A stretch of DNA of 7,697 nt from Nitrososphaeria archaeon (GTDB lineage: Archaea; Thermoproteota; Nitrososphaeria; Conexivisphaerales; UBA164), in the NCBI GenBank assembly GCA_029775955.1, contig JARVJW010000138.1:1-7697 (forward strand). The letters run 5' to 3'. A program made the translations under genes and the position numbers. The notes under the pieces were generated by a model that made no database searches, was not told where the DNA came from, and saw only the letters and a list, made by a program, of their open reading frames with translations. Position 1 is the first letter of the stretch; each line of letters begins with the position of its first letter. Positions 1 to 6,201 of the stretch are shown in pieces.

Positions 1-462
1 GCGTGGAGGTAACAGATGAACATACGGCTGACGGGAAGGAGTTCAGCAAGCTTAGTGCAATGGATACTGTTGGCAAAGTGAATAAGGTGTTCGGTGATTC
101 GGCCTATGACTCCAGGGATAACTTCAGTGCAGGCCATGGGCGCAGAGCCTGTAATAAAGCCCAACTCCACTGGAAAATCGAAGGGTTAGGTCAAAGGTGG
201 TTAGGGAGTTCCTCAATGATCCAACTGCATGGAAGCACAGATACGGACAGAGGTGGAAGCGGTGTTCTCTTCGTTAAAGCTAGGAGAGTACGTATCATCA
301 GTGCTTGATGCAGGAATATTCAATGAAATAATAGCCATTTTCACATATAATGTTGTGGAGGCGCATCGCGGTGGCACGAGGGTAAGCTGGACAAAGGGAC
401 ACGTGCCTTAATTAATTTGTTCATTGGCCGGGAATAATCAATTAATGCAACAAAGCACCGCT
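1..462 (+). pseudogene. Decayed DDE-type IS transposase, 3' part with IS end
   Basis: Remnant of a DDE transposase of the IS4/IS5/IS1182-like kind, cut by the window start and broken by frameshifts. Coding pieces lie in three frames. Frame 3 (3 to about 130) has VFGDSAYDS, like the segment around the second catalytic Asp. Frame 1 resumes near 136 (MGAEPVIKP) and hits TAG at 187-189. Frame 2 (200-259) reads VREFLNDPTAWKHRYGQRWK. Frame 1 again (253-411) reads VEAVFSSLK, probably holding the catalytic Glu, and ends with TAA at 409-411. The non-coding tail to 462 is taken as the IS end because positions 229-462 recur inverted at 7464-7697, and the two copies diverge abruptly beyond 462. The gene cannot make an active protein. 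The exact IS family is not certain. Confidence 0.8.
229..462 (+). repeat. Left arm of a 234-nt inverted repeat
   Basis: Pairs with 7464-7697 in opposite orientation at 233 of 234 positions, with 7,001 nt between the inner edges. The match stops sharply at 462/7464, where the flanks differ. That sharp edge is the best evidence for the IS boundary. Whether similarity continues outward past 229 cannot be seen because the window ends at the partner. Confidence 0.95.
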
Positions 463-650
463 TAGGGAAGGTTTTTAAGTGCCAATGTGGGCACGTTGAT
501 CACGCTGATGCAAACGCTTCATTCAACATAGCGTTGTGTCCACCTTTAAATAGGAAGTCAATTGCATGCAAGGGGAGCACTGATACCCCCAAAGAGGCAA
601 CTCCAAGAATGATGGAGACCTTAGAACCCTTCAGGGTGGATAGTATGTAA
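438..650 (+). pseudogene. tnpB: TnpB (IS200/IS605 OrfB) C-terminal fragment
   Basis: Open frame of about 70 codons with no start of its own, ending in TAA at 648-650. It encodes the end of the TnpB zinc ribbon, KCQCGHVDHADANASFNIAL (477-536), followed by a tail with STDTPKEATPRMMETLEP that resembles archaeal TnpB C-termini. The RuvC-like nuclease core and the first zinc-ribbon cysteines are absent. Homology probably begins only after 462, where the DDE element ends, so the DDE element seems to have landed in, or recombined with, tnpB. In intact elements the 3' end of tnpB and the DNA beyond it specify the guide RNA. A short GTAGC/GCTAC stem at 698-713 might be left from such an end, but this is unproven. 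Full-length TnpB is about 370-420 residues, so this fragment is inactive. Confidence 0.75.
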
Positions 651-739
651 GTGTAGCTTATATCTTGCAATTGGTCAAATTCATCAGCTTTTAAATCGTA
701 GCTAAAATGCTACAAATTGCGACAATTTTTTGCATAGCG
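651..739. other. Spacer between tnpB remnant and gar1 promoter
   Basis: No gene is supported here. It contains a 5-bp stem with a 6-nt loop, GTAGC-taaaat-GCTAC (698-713), and possibly the right end of the TnpB element. An ATG at 707 inside the stem loop opens the gar1 frame but adds a hydrophobic leader absent from Gar1 proteins. Confidence 0.4.
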
Positions 740-750
740 TTTATATTTTT
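740..750 (+). promoter_or_regulatory. TATA box for gar1 operon
   Basis: The sequence TTTATATTTTT lies 23-33 nt upstream of the TTG at 773. This is the spacing expected for an archaeal TATA box serving a leaderless transcript that starts at or near that TTG. It supports 773 as the gar1 start and the head of the five-gene operon. TATA-like AT-rich tracts are common in this DNA, so confidence is moderate. Confidence 0.5.
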
Positions 751-772
751 GAATGTAAACTGGCTTTATAAA

Positions 773-988
773 TTGAAAAAGGCTGGCAACGTGTTGCATT
801 ACACAAGAAATGGGAACCTAGTTTCAACCACAAATCATGTAATCAAGGAAGGCACTCCTATTTATCTTAAGGGAAAAAAGGAGCTTGGCACCGTTATAGA
901 AACATTTGGGCCGGTCGCTGAACCTTACCTGCTTATAAAACCGGATATATTAAATGCAAAGCTAAACGATGATATTTACATTGATTGA
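773..988 (+). CDS. gar1: H/ACA snoRNP (sRNP) protein Gar1
   Basis: Small basic protein of archaeal H/ACA ribonucleoproteins. Gar1 binds the pseudouridine synthase Cbf5 and helps substrate loading and turnover in guide-RNA-directed pseudouridylation of rRNA. From the TTG at 773 it is 71 residues, beginning (TTG as Met) MKKAGNVLHYTRNGNLV. This lines up with archaeal Gar1 proteins that begin MKRLGKVLHYA. The family core follows: GTVIETFGPVAEPYLLIKP, the six-stranded barrel segment with the conserved GxVxxxFGPVxxPY pattern. The frame is open back to an ATG at 707, but that would add a hydrophobic 22-residue leader foreign to the family and would place the TATA box inside the gene, so I prefer 773. 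It heads an operon; ksgA starts 8 nt after its TGA. Confidence 0.85.
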   Translation: MKKAGNVLHYTRNGNLVSTTNHVIKEGTPIYLKGKKELGTVIETFGPVAEPYLLIKPDILNAKLNDDIYID

Positions 989-996
989 TGGTTTAA

Positions 997-1665
997 ATGA
1001 AGCTTGGCGACAAGCATTTTTTAAATTATGAATGGATTCCCATAATTGTGAGTCGTATCCCAACTGGGGTTCACTTATTCGAAATAGGCACAGGCAATGG
1101 GAATATCACTGAGCCAATTGCAAAAATTGCGCAAAACGTAAGGACCTTTGAGATTGATAATAAACTCTACAAAATAGCGATAGAAAGGCTGAGCCAATAT
1201 CAAAATGTTCAGATTTACAATGCCGACGCTCTATCAAATGTGCCATTTGTTAATGAAGTTGTTTTTAGCGATCTGCCGTTTAGCCAATCCAGGCATTTTA
1301 TCGACTGGATTGCTGAAAATTACATAAACGACATATATGTGGTAGTTCAAAAAGAATTTTACAATAAAATGACTGCTGAAACTGGCACAAGAAAGTATGG
1401 TGCTGTTTCAGTAATTGTACAATTCCTTTTTGATGTGAAAAAGATCATTGACATTCCTGCTTCAGCCTACACACCCCCTCCGGCAGTTTCAGCAGTTTAC
1501 CTAAGCATTAAAAGGATCAAAAAATGCACTTTTTCTAAAAATGAGATTATTTTGATCAGAAATTTTATGTCTAATAAAACTTCAAAATCCAGGATTGATG
1601 GCAAAAGAGTTTTTCAACTAAAACCAGAGGAGGTAATCAGGGAAGTTGGAATACGCTCCTGCTGA
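997..1665 (+). CDS. ksgA: rRNA adenine dimethyltransferase (KsgA/Dim1)
   Basis: SAM-dependent enzyme that dimethylates the two adjacent adenines of the 3'-terminal helix 45 of 16S rRNA, a late step of small-subunit assembly. Visible motifs: the N-terminal GDKHFLNYE (residues 4-12), SAM motif I EIGTGNGNIT (29-38), acidic motif II FEID (51-54), motif III NADAL (75-79), motif IV SDLPFS (91-96), then QKEFYNKMTAETGTRKYGAVSV (118-139) and the YTPPPAVSAVYL signature (158-169). Two oddities: motif IV is DLPF where the family has NLPY, and the protein has 222 residues against roughly 260-280, with a short C-terminal helical domain. Start ATG lies 8 nt after gar1, with no clear Shine-Dalgarno. Its 3' end overlaps the next gene by 20 nt. 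Family assignment is firm; full catalytic competence is not shown. Confidence 0.9.
   Translation: MKLGDKHFLNYEWIPIIVSRIPTGVHLFEIGTGNGNITEPIAKIAQNVRTFEIDNKLYKIAIERLSQYQNVQIYNADALSNVPFVNEVVFSDLPFSQSRHFIDWIAENYINDIYVVVQKEFYNKMTAETGTRKYGAVSVIVQFLFDVKKIIDIPASAYTPPPAVSAVYLSIKRIKKCTFSKNEIILIRNFMSNKTSKSRIDGKRVFQLKPEEVIREVGIRSC
1629..1634 (+). promoter_or_regulatory. Shine-Dalgarno for the methyltransferase TTG start
   Basis: GGAGGT lies inside the ksgA 3' coding end, 11 nt before the TTG at 1646. It pairs well with the archaeal anti-SD and supports both the TTG as a start codon and internal initiation within the operon message. Confidence 0.6.
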
Positions 1666-2155
1666 AGACACATTTGTACTTTTAGATTCATTACCAAAGA
1701 AAATAAATTCAGTGCTGGAAATAGGATGCGGTTCATGTTTTATACTAATGCGCTTGAATGCTAAATACAAAGTTGGATGTGATATAAGAAAACCAATAAA
1801 TGTTGAAGGCGGAATAAATTTTGTGTTATGTGACGGCAGAAGGTTACCATTTAGGCATAAATCTTTTGAGTTGGTATTTTTTAATCCTCCCTATCTGCCC
1901 TCAGAAAGCATTCAGGATAAGGCAGTTGATGGCGGTAAAGGAGGAATTGAAATTGCATTGCCTTTCTTGGTTCAATCATTAATGGTTGCAAAAGAAGAAG
2001 GACAGATATTTACATTGCTTTCATCACTTTCCGATTTGAACCTGTTTAGGAAAATCCTCACCGCACTTCATTTGAATTTCTCTGAAAAAAGAAAAAGGTT
2101 ATTTTTTGAGGAATTAATTATATTTAAGATATATGCGCATAAAAATAATGGTTGA
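1646..2155 (+). CDS. PrmC/Mtq2 (HemK)-like N5-glutamine methyltransferase
   Basis: Rossmann-fold SAM methyltransferase of the HemK family. The archaeal/eukaryal Mtq2 branch methylates the GGQ glutamine of release factor aRF1/eRF1, usually with Trm112. From the TTG at 1646 the 169-residue protein shows YAPAEDTF (3-10), equivalent to the family's YEPAEDTFLL; motif I LEIGCGS (24-30); the acidic end of strand 2 at D46; CDGRRLPF (62-69); and the diagnostic NPPYLP (80-85), followed by DGGKGGIEI (95-103), the spacing typical of this family. It lacks the N-terminal helical domain of bacterial PrmC, as archaeal members do. It overlaps ksgA by 20 nt and pcc1 by 8 nt, so translation is probably coupled. 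No Trm112-like gene is in the window. The substrate is inferred from family; a related protein or RNA target cannot be excluded. Confidence 0.85.
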   Translation: MEYAPAEDTFVLLDSLPKKINSVLEIGCGSCFILMRLNAKYKVGCDIRKPINVEGGINFVLCDGRRLPFRHKSFELVFFNPPYLPSESIQDKAVDGGKGGIEIALPFLVQSLMVAKEEGQIFTLLSSLSDLNLFRKILTALHLNFSEKRKRLFFEELIIFKIYAHKNNG

Positions 2156-2384
2156 AATCAGATTAAATGGTAACCCTGTAATACTTGATAGCCTCGTGAA
2201 GGCACTTGAGCCAGATAATGTTAACTTGCCTTTAAATATGACGCTAGAGATCAAAAAGGAGAAGGGGCAACTGGTAATATTGTCAGGGGGGTACATGGGC
2301 ATGATACCGTCAATATTAAATACCCTTGATGAAATAGTATCATTGGTGAAATCTTCGCTGGAAACAGTTGATGATAAAACATGA
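2148..2384 (+). CDS. pcc1: KEOPS complex subunit Pcc1
   Basis: Small dimeric subunit of KEOPS (Kae1-Bud32-Cgi121-Pcc1), which makes the universal t6A37 of ANN-decoding tRNAs; Pcc1 dimerises and binds Kae1. From ATG 2148 it is 78 residues. Recognised from the arrangement of short N-terminal strands (VEIRLNG), the helix ending ALEPDNVNLPLNM, the strands LEIKKEKGQLVILSG, and the C-terminal helix with SILNTLDEIVSLVKSSLE. Pcc1 proteins show KALxPDN early and a TLDEI-type helix late. An in-frame ATG at 2133 would add five residues (MRIKI). I prefer 2148 because it gives the smaller overlap with the upstream gene, but neither start has a Shine-Dalgarno. Its TGA overlaps the serS start as ATGA. The identification is by pattern in a short, divergent family. 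Confidence 0.75.
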   Translation: MVEIRLNGNPVILDSLVKALEPDNVNLPLNMTLEIKKEKGQLVILSGGYMGMIPSILNTLDEIVSLVKSSLETVDDKT

Positions 2385-3640
2385 TTGGATTTGTTAAAGG
2401 GCATTTAGATGCTTACCGTCAGATGTTAAAAAAAAGAGGGTCTGACTTTCCAATTGACCGCTTTGTTGAACTCGACAGCAAAAGGAGGGAATTGGTCAAG
2501 CAGATAAATGCTCTAAGGCATGATAAGAACAACCTTGAAATGAAGGCTGCTGAACTGGCTAAGCGCAGTGAAAAATTTAAAGGCATTGACCAGCTAAATT
2601 TATTAAATCAAAAAATTAAGGACATTGAAAATGAACTGAACGGAATCGATACTGAACTTGGAAAAATTGAATTAAGTATGCCAAACCTTGTGGATGATTC
2701 TGTACCAGAGGGTCCGGACGAAAGTTACAATGTTGAAATAAGAAAGTGGGGTGATAACGCAAAGTTGGGACCAGACCACATTGAAATAAGTCAAAATCTG
2801 AACCTTTTTGACACAGAAAATGCTGCAAAAACCAGTGGCAGCAGGTTCTATTACCTGAAAGGTGATTTGGTAAGGTTAAATTATGCTTTAATAATGTACG
2901 GACTGGATTTTGGAATGTCCAGAGGTTTCACACCCCTTCAACCTCCATACATGCTTAGGAAGGAAATAATGGAAAGTGCAGTAGACCTACCTGCATTTGA
3001 AGAAGCGATATATAAAGTGGAAAATGAAGATCTTTACCTGATCACTACATCAGAACACGCTATTCTAGGATATCATTATAATGACATACTTAACGAATCC
3101 CAGCTCCCACTGAGATATCTAGGCATATCCAGTTGCTTCAGGAAGGAAGCGGGTGCGCATGGCAGAGATACAAAGGGAATATTTAGAGTTCACCAATTTG
3201 AAAAGGTTGAACAGTTCATATATTGTAAGCCAGATGATTCGTGGAAATATCATGAAGAATTAATAAAAAATGCAGAAGATTTCTTCAGAAGCCTTGGTCT
3301 GCCATATAGAGTTGTAAACGTGTGTGCTGGTGAACTTGGGGCAAGTGCAGCCAAAAAATATGACTTAGAAGTCTGGTTGCCCGGACAGGGAAAGTACAGG
3401 GAGGCTGTTTCTTGTTCCAACTGCTTGGATTGGCAGGCAGAAAGGGCAAAAATAAGGTACAAAGTTGGAAAGGAAAGTGTTTTTTTGCATACCCTGAATT
3501 CAACTCTGGTAGCCACTGAGAGGGCGCTGATAGCCATAATGGAAAATTATTTGACAGATAAATGGAAAGTAGAAATCCCCAGGGCGCTTAGACCATATAT
3601 GAATGGACAGGAATATATCGAATTACCGAAAAAACATTAG
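2381..3640 (+). CDS. serS: Seryl-tRNA synthetase (class II, standard type)
   Basis: Cytoplasmic enzyme that charges tRNA-Ser (and tRNA-Sec where present) with serine, using ATP. At 419 residues it is close to the family norm. The N-terminal part (about residues 27-100) is charged and heptad-like, the antiparallel coiled coil that grips the long variable arm of tRNA-Ser. The catalytic domain follows, with TTSEHAI (222-228) in the serine-binding region, motif 2 FRKEAGAHGRDTKGIFRVHQF (253-273), EAVSCSNCLDWQAER (341-355), and motif 3 LNSTLVATERALIAIMENY (372-390) with its invariant Arg381. The last two segments are more archaeal/eukaryal than bacterial in style. It is not the rare methanogen-type SerRS. 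Its ATG lies in the ATGA overlap with pcc1, suggesting translational coupling. Its TAG directly abuts the herA stop on the other strand. Confidence 0.97.
   Translation: MIGFVKGHLDAYRQMLKKRGSDFPIDRFVELDSKRRELVKQINALRHDKNNLEMKAAELAKRSEKFKGIDQLNLLNQKIKDIENELNGIDTELGKIELSMPNLVDDSVPEGPDESYNVEIRKWGDNAKLGPDHIEISQNLNLFDTENAAKTSGSRFYYLKGDLVRLNYALIMYGLDFGMSRGFTPLQPPYMLRKEIMESAVDLPAFEEAIYKVENEDLYLITTSEHAILGYHYNDILNESQLPLRYLGISSCFRKEAGAHGRDTKGIFRVHQFEKVEQFIYCKPDDSWKYHEELIKNAEDFFRSLGLPYRVVNVCAGELGASAAKKYDLEVWLPGQGKYREAVSCSNCLDWQAERAKIRYKVGKESVFLHTLNSTLVATERALIAIMENYLTDKWKVEIPRALRPYMNGQEYIELPKKH
3629..3634 (-). terminator. Possible U-tract terminator of nurA-herA
   Basis: On the minus strand, six consecutive T residues lie 6 nt beyond the herA stop, inside the 3' coding end of serS. 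Archaeal RNA polymerase terminates at U-rich tracts, and there is no intergenic space for a terminator. The tract is short, so this is tentative. Confidence 0.35.
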
Positions 3641-5116
3641 TCAACCAGCTTTTATCTCTGCATCAGGAGAGCCCTTTAGCGTAAAGAATTTTTTTGTTCT
3701 GCCTCTCGTATTATAGGGTAATTCCCTTACTTTCACAATTACCGGCAGGTCCTTTACTGCCTTTCCTATTGCAAGGCATTTCCTTGAGGGCAGGCTTCTT
3801 ACAAGTTCCCTGACTGTTTCTCCATCTATTCTTGAAGACTGCGCTATCATTTCCAAATCCTTTTCGTTTATAAAATTAAATAAAAAAACATTATCTGCCT
3901 GACGATAAACTGTTGCATTAAGAGAATCAGGCTGGTTAGTTATGAATGTAAAAAATATGCCAAAGTGCCTCATTCTCGTTAAGGCATCCTCCCAATACGT
4001 ATGCTCGAAGTAAAGGTGAGCTTCTTCTGCAAAAATAAAAACCGGTGGTATATCTTCATTTTCAAGCAAGTCAACCAGCTTTGATAGGAGAATCTGAACT
4101 AGCACACGCCTGGCCATTGGGCTCATTTTAGCCATAGAAAACAGGAATCCTCCGCCATTTGGGTGCTTGCCTATGAGCGCCTTAAAGTCGATGCCCATTA
4201 CATCAGAATTTGCAAAAATCCTTGTGGAAAGCATCGAATAGTATCTGGATATAAGAGCATCCCTAACCATGTCATTTACCTTTACCGTATTTATCTTGCT
4301 ATATAGATTACGAATTGAAATATCGCCTTCCTCGTTCATCTGATCCCAGATTTTCATATATTCCCTTACAGTTATCGAAGGAGTGTCAAGTGCATGGGTG
4401 AGAATTTCTGAAAGCACCCTCTTGCCAAGGTATTTCAGAGTAAATAGCATGTTGGAGCCAGGCTCAAGTATTTTTAATCGGTCAGAAATGTCAGAAGGGT
4501 TGCCCGATTCGTCACTGGCAAGCCCTGAATATTCGTTATTTAGGTCGAGAACAAATACATAAGCGCCATGTCTTACTAGTTCGCTCAGCAAAAGCTTTGC
4601 AAGGTGAGACTTTCCCGATTCCTTCCTGCCTGTAATTATTGACAAGCTGCCGTCAATGTCAGCTGCGTCTACAATCACCTCTTCCTGCCCAGCATTTTTA
4701 CCCAACACAATAGGATGTGAAGCCATAATTTCAAATAGACCGTTTAATTCTTTTTGCGAAATCCTGCGGATTGAACTTTGTGCCCTGCTGGGCAACCAGC
4801 CAATTTCCGGGTTAAATTTTCCGCTAATAACCGTTCCGCGTATTTTTGACCTAAGGATTCTTGCATCCCTAATCATATAGGATATTGTCTGAAGTCTGTC
4901 TGGGTCTATGACCCTCATTTTGTCAGCTGTGAACAGTTCATCTCTCAAAATTTCTTCATCAATACCAGTAGAATCAAGGTATGTCTCGTCAAAAACCTGT
5001 ACAATCATCCTAGGATTGATTCCATCATCTATAATTAGATAATCACCCTTTTCAATTTTATCTCCTGAAAGCGCAAGTATCTGAATCTCGTCCCCTTTTT
5101 TTGATAGTACTTTCAT
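3641..5116 (-). CDS. herA: HerA DNA translocase/helicase ATPase
   Basis: Hexameric FtsK/HerA-type ATPase that drives DNA through a ring and works with NurA (and Mre11-Rad50) to resect double-strand ends for recombination. It has 491 residues. Residues 1 to about 95 form a beta-rich HAS-barrel-like region, followed by the RecA-like motor. This contains Walker A GRKESGKS (163-170), FVLDLNNEY (188-196), a helical insertion, Walker B FIFAEEAH (360-367), RMRHFG (381-386) as the probable arginine finger, and TNQPDSLN (393-400) as the sensor segment. The P-loop lacks the usual TGSGKS wording but keeps G-x4-GKS. It starts with ATG immediately after the nurA TAG and has a good Shine-Dalgarno (GGTGAT, 5126-5121). 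The two genes therefore form one operon, consistent with a HerA-NurA complex. Confidence 0.92.
   Translation of the reverse strand: MKVLSKKGDEIQILALSGDKIEKGDYLIIDDGINPRMIVQVFDETYLDSTGIDEEILRDELFTADKMRVIDPDRLQTISYMIRDARILRSKIRGTVISGKFNPEIGWLPSRAQSSIRRISQKELNGLFEIMASHPIVLGKNAGQEEVIVDAADIDGSLSIITGRKESGKSHLAKLLLSELVRHGAYVFVLDLNNEYSGLASDESGNPSDISDRLKILEPGSNMLFTLKYLGKRVLSEILTHALDTPSITVREYMKIWDQMNEEGDISIRNLYSKINTVKVNDMVRDALISRYYSMLSTRIFANSDVMGIDFKALIGKHPNGGGFLFSMAKMSPMARRVLVQILLSKLVDLLENEDIPPVFIFAEEAHLYFEHTYWEDALTRMRHFGIFFTFITNQPDSLNATVYRQADNVFLFNFINEKDLEMIAQSSRIDGETVRELVRSLPSRKCLAIGKAVKDLPVIVKVRELPYNTRGRTKKFFTLKGSPDAEIKAG
3689..3695 (+). terminator. Possible U-tract terminator of the gar1-serS operon
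   Basis: Seven T residues on the + strand, about 50 nt after the serS stop and inside herA (opposite its Lys-Lys-Phe-Phe codons). A U7 tract is a plausible archaeal terminator and is the first such tract downstream of serS. No hairpin is evident. Confidence 0.4.
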
Positions 5117-6148
5117 CTAAATCACCTTCAGCGAACCTAAAAGCACTTTCCTCATATTTTCTCCAACAAGCACCTTAGAAGCGACCCCAGCAACGGTTGC
5201 TTTTACTCCTGCCACTTCCGCGCTAGTAAATATCGATAACAAATGAGCTATTTTAAGGCTTTCAGGATAACCGTGCATTAAGCGGTCGCTCTTTTTAAGG
5301 GAAGCAAGCACGTAGCCTGGGTCAGAATAGTCATCAAGGTCAGCTCTAAAAACGAACCCATCCTCATTCATTTTTATAAGCATCTTCCTTCCAAACTCTC
5401 CCTTGCTAAGTGAATAGATCAGTGTTGAAATATCAGCAAACTGTATTTTGGGCCCAGCAAACCCTCCATAAAGCGCCCTTATTGCCCTGATGCTTGATGA
5501 CTTGCTTATTCCCAGGAACATGGCTCTGTCCTTGTGCTTTTCTATTATATTTGAGAGGGAGTACCTTCCAAGATCAAATGGCGGTTCTTTAAATGAACCG
5601 TCAACTAACACCTGCACCTTTTTTATTTCATTTATGCCGTTATCAATGATCATATTTTCTGTCATGTTTCTTAGGAACTTTAGCGCTATTTGCTTATCCA
5701 CTGCGGTCGCATAACCTATCTTGGTTAATAGGGCGTGAGAGATTTTATCTATGTTGCTCAATCCCACATATGCAATAAACGGCCCTATTTTTTGAAAGTA
5801 AGTTTTGCCTTCCCTGATTATACATGATCCACCCTTTACAGCATATATCCCGCCGTCTTCAGTTTCGGCTACAGTAGTTGAGCTTGAATCCACAGCTATT
5901 ATGTTAACCATTTCACCGTTTTCCGGATCAACCCCCTTTATATTTATCGGTATGCTGCCCTTTCCCCATCCATCAATTGGCCTTATTTCACCGTTATTAT
6001 CATCAGTAAAAATCACTGGCTTGCCCTTCGCGTTATTTATTCCTATAGCATCCATAATTGAATCACGTAATAAATTATTGCCTTCAACATAATCAGTTAA
6101 TCTTGGCGCACCTTCAGTAACATTTATTTGTTTGCTCAACTTGATCAA
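5117..6148 (-). CDS. nurA: NurA 5'-3' nuclease
   Basis: Nuclease partner of HerA in archaeal end resection; it has single-strand endonuclease and 5'-3' exonuclease activity and needs Mn2+. The frame is open from a TTG at 6199 (360 residues), and residue numbers here use that start. Signatures: IAVDSSS (101-107), carrying the first catalytic Asp; VLVDGSFK (197-204), with the second metal-binding Asp; GISKSS (230-235); DDYSDPGY (289-296); and GYPESLKIAH (310-319), the C-terminal catalytic box. I set the start at TTG 6148 because a TATA-like TTTATATTA lies about 25 nt upstream, as for a leaderless mRNA, giving about 343 residues. TTGs at 6151 and 6139 are alternatives. The N-terminus lies in a 48-nt spaced direct repeat, so the start is the least certain point. 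herA follows without any spacer. Confidence 0.88.
   Translation of the reverse strand: MIKLSKQINVTEGAPRLTDYVEGNNLLRDSIMDAIGINNAKGKPVIFTDDNNGEIRPIDGWGKGSIPINIKGVDPENGEMVNIIAVDSSSTTVAETEDGGIYAVKGGSCIIREGKTYFQKIGPFIAYVGLSNIDKISHALLTKIGYATAVDKQIALKFLRNMTENMIIDNGINEIKKVQVLVDGSFKEPPFDLGRYSLSNIIEKHKDRAMFLGISKSSSIRAIRALYGGFAGPKIQFADISTLIYSLSKGEFGRKMLIKMNEDGFVFRADLDDYSDPGYVLASLKKSDRLMHGYPESLKIAHLLSIFTSAEVAGVKATVAGVASKVLVGENMRKVLLGSLKVI
5121..5126 (-). promoter_or_regulatory. Shine-Dalgarno for herA
   Basis: On the minus strand GGTGAT overlaps the end of nurA and lies 4 nt before the herA ATG. It matches the archaeal 16S 3' end (complement of AUCACC) and supports the ATG at 5116 and internal initiation in a nurA-herA mRNA. 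Confidence 0.7.
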
Positions 6149-6201
6149 CAATAGGTATGGTTGGTTGGTAATATAAATGTTGCGCAATTTGAACAACAAT
6201 A
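6132..6201. repeat. Paired 22-nt direct repeat across the nurA/wHTH promoter
   Basis: Positions 6132-6153 and 6180-6201 match at 19 of 22 bases in the same orientation, 48 nt apart. Their 13-nt cores are TTGATCAACAATA (6141-6153) and TTGAACAACAATA (6189-6201). The shared AT-rich promoter sits between them. One copy covers the nurA start, the other the start of the divergent wHTH gene. They could be operators for a regulator, or a small duplication of the nurA 5' end (the copies read LLIKLS and LFKLRN in the nurA frame). Confidence 0.7.
6169..6178. promoter_or_regulatory. Bidirectional TATA-like element
   Basis: TAATATAAAT reads as TATA-like on both strands. On the minus strand it lies about 25 nt before the TTG at 6148, suiting a leaderless nurA mRNA. 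On the + strand it would place initiation near 6200, downstream of the ATG at 6177, so it may not serve the full wHTH frame. An upstream ATTTATTTG (6122-6130) is another candidate for that gene. Confidence 0.45.

Noticed and set aside
3..308. 101-codon frame read as one protein
   Set aside because: Only its first part (to about 130) matches the transposase frame; the rest is out-of-frame translation after a frameshift.
707..772. N-terminal extension of gar1 starting at ATG 707
   Set aside because: It adds a hydrophobic stretch not found in Gar1 proteins and overlaps the TATA box; the family start matches the TTG at 773.
2114..2404. Minus-strand open frame opposite pcc1
   Set aside because: Shadow of pcc1 and the serS start, with no motif and no room for signals.
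5805..6092. + strand frame inside nurA
   Set aside because: Shadow of the well-supported nurA coding sequence.
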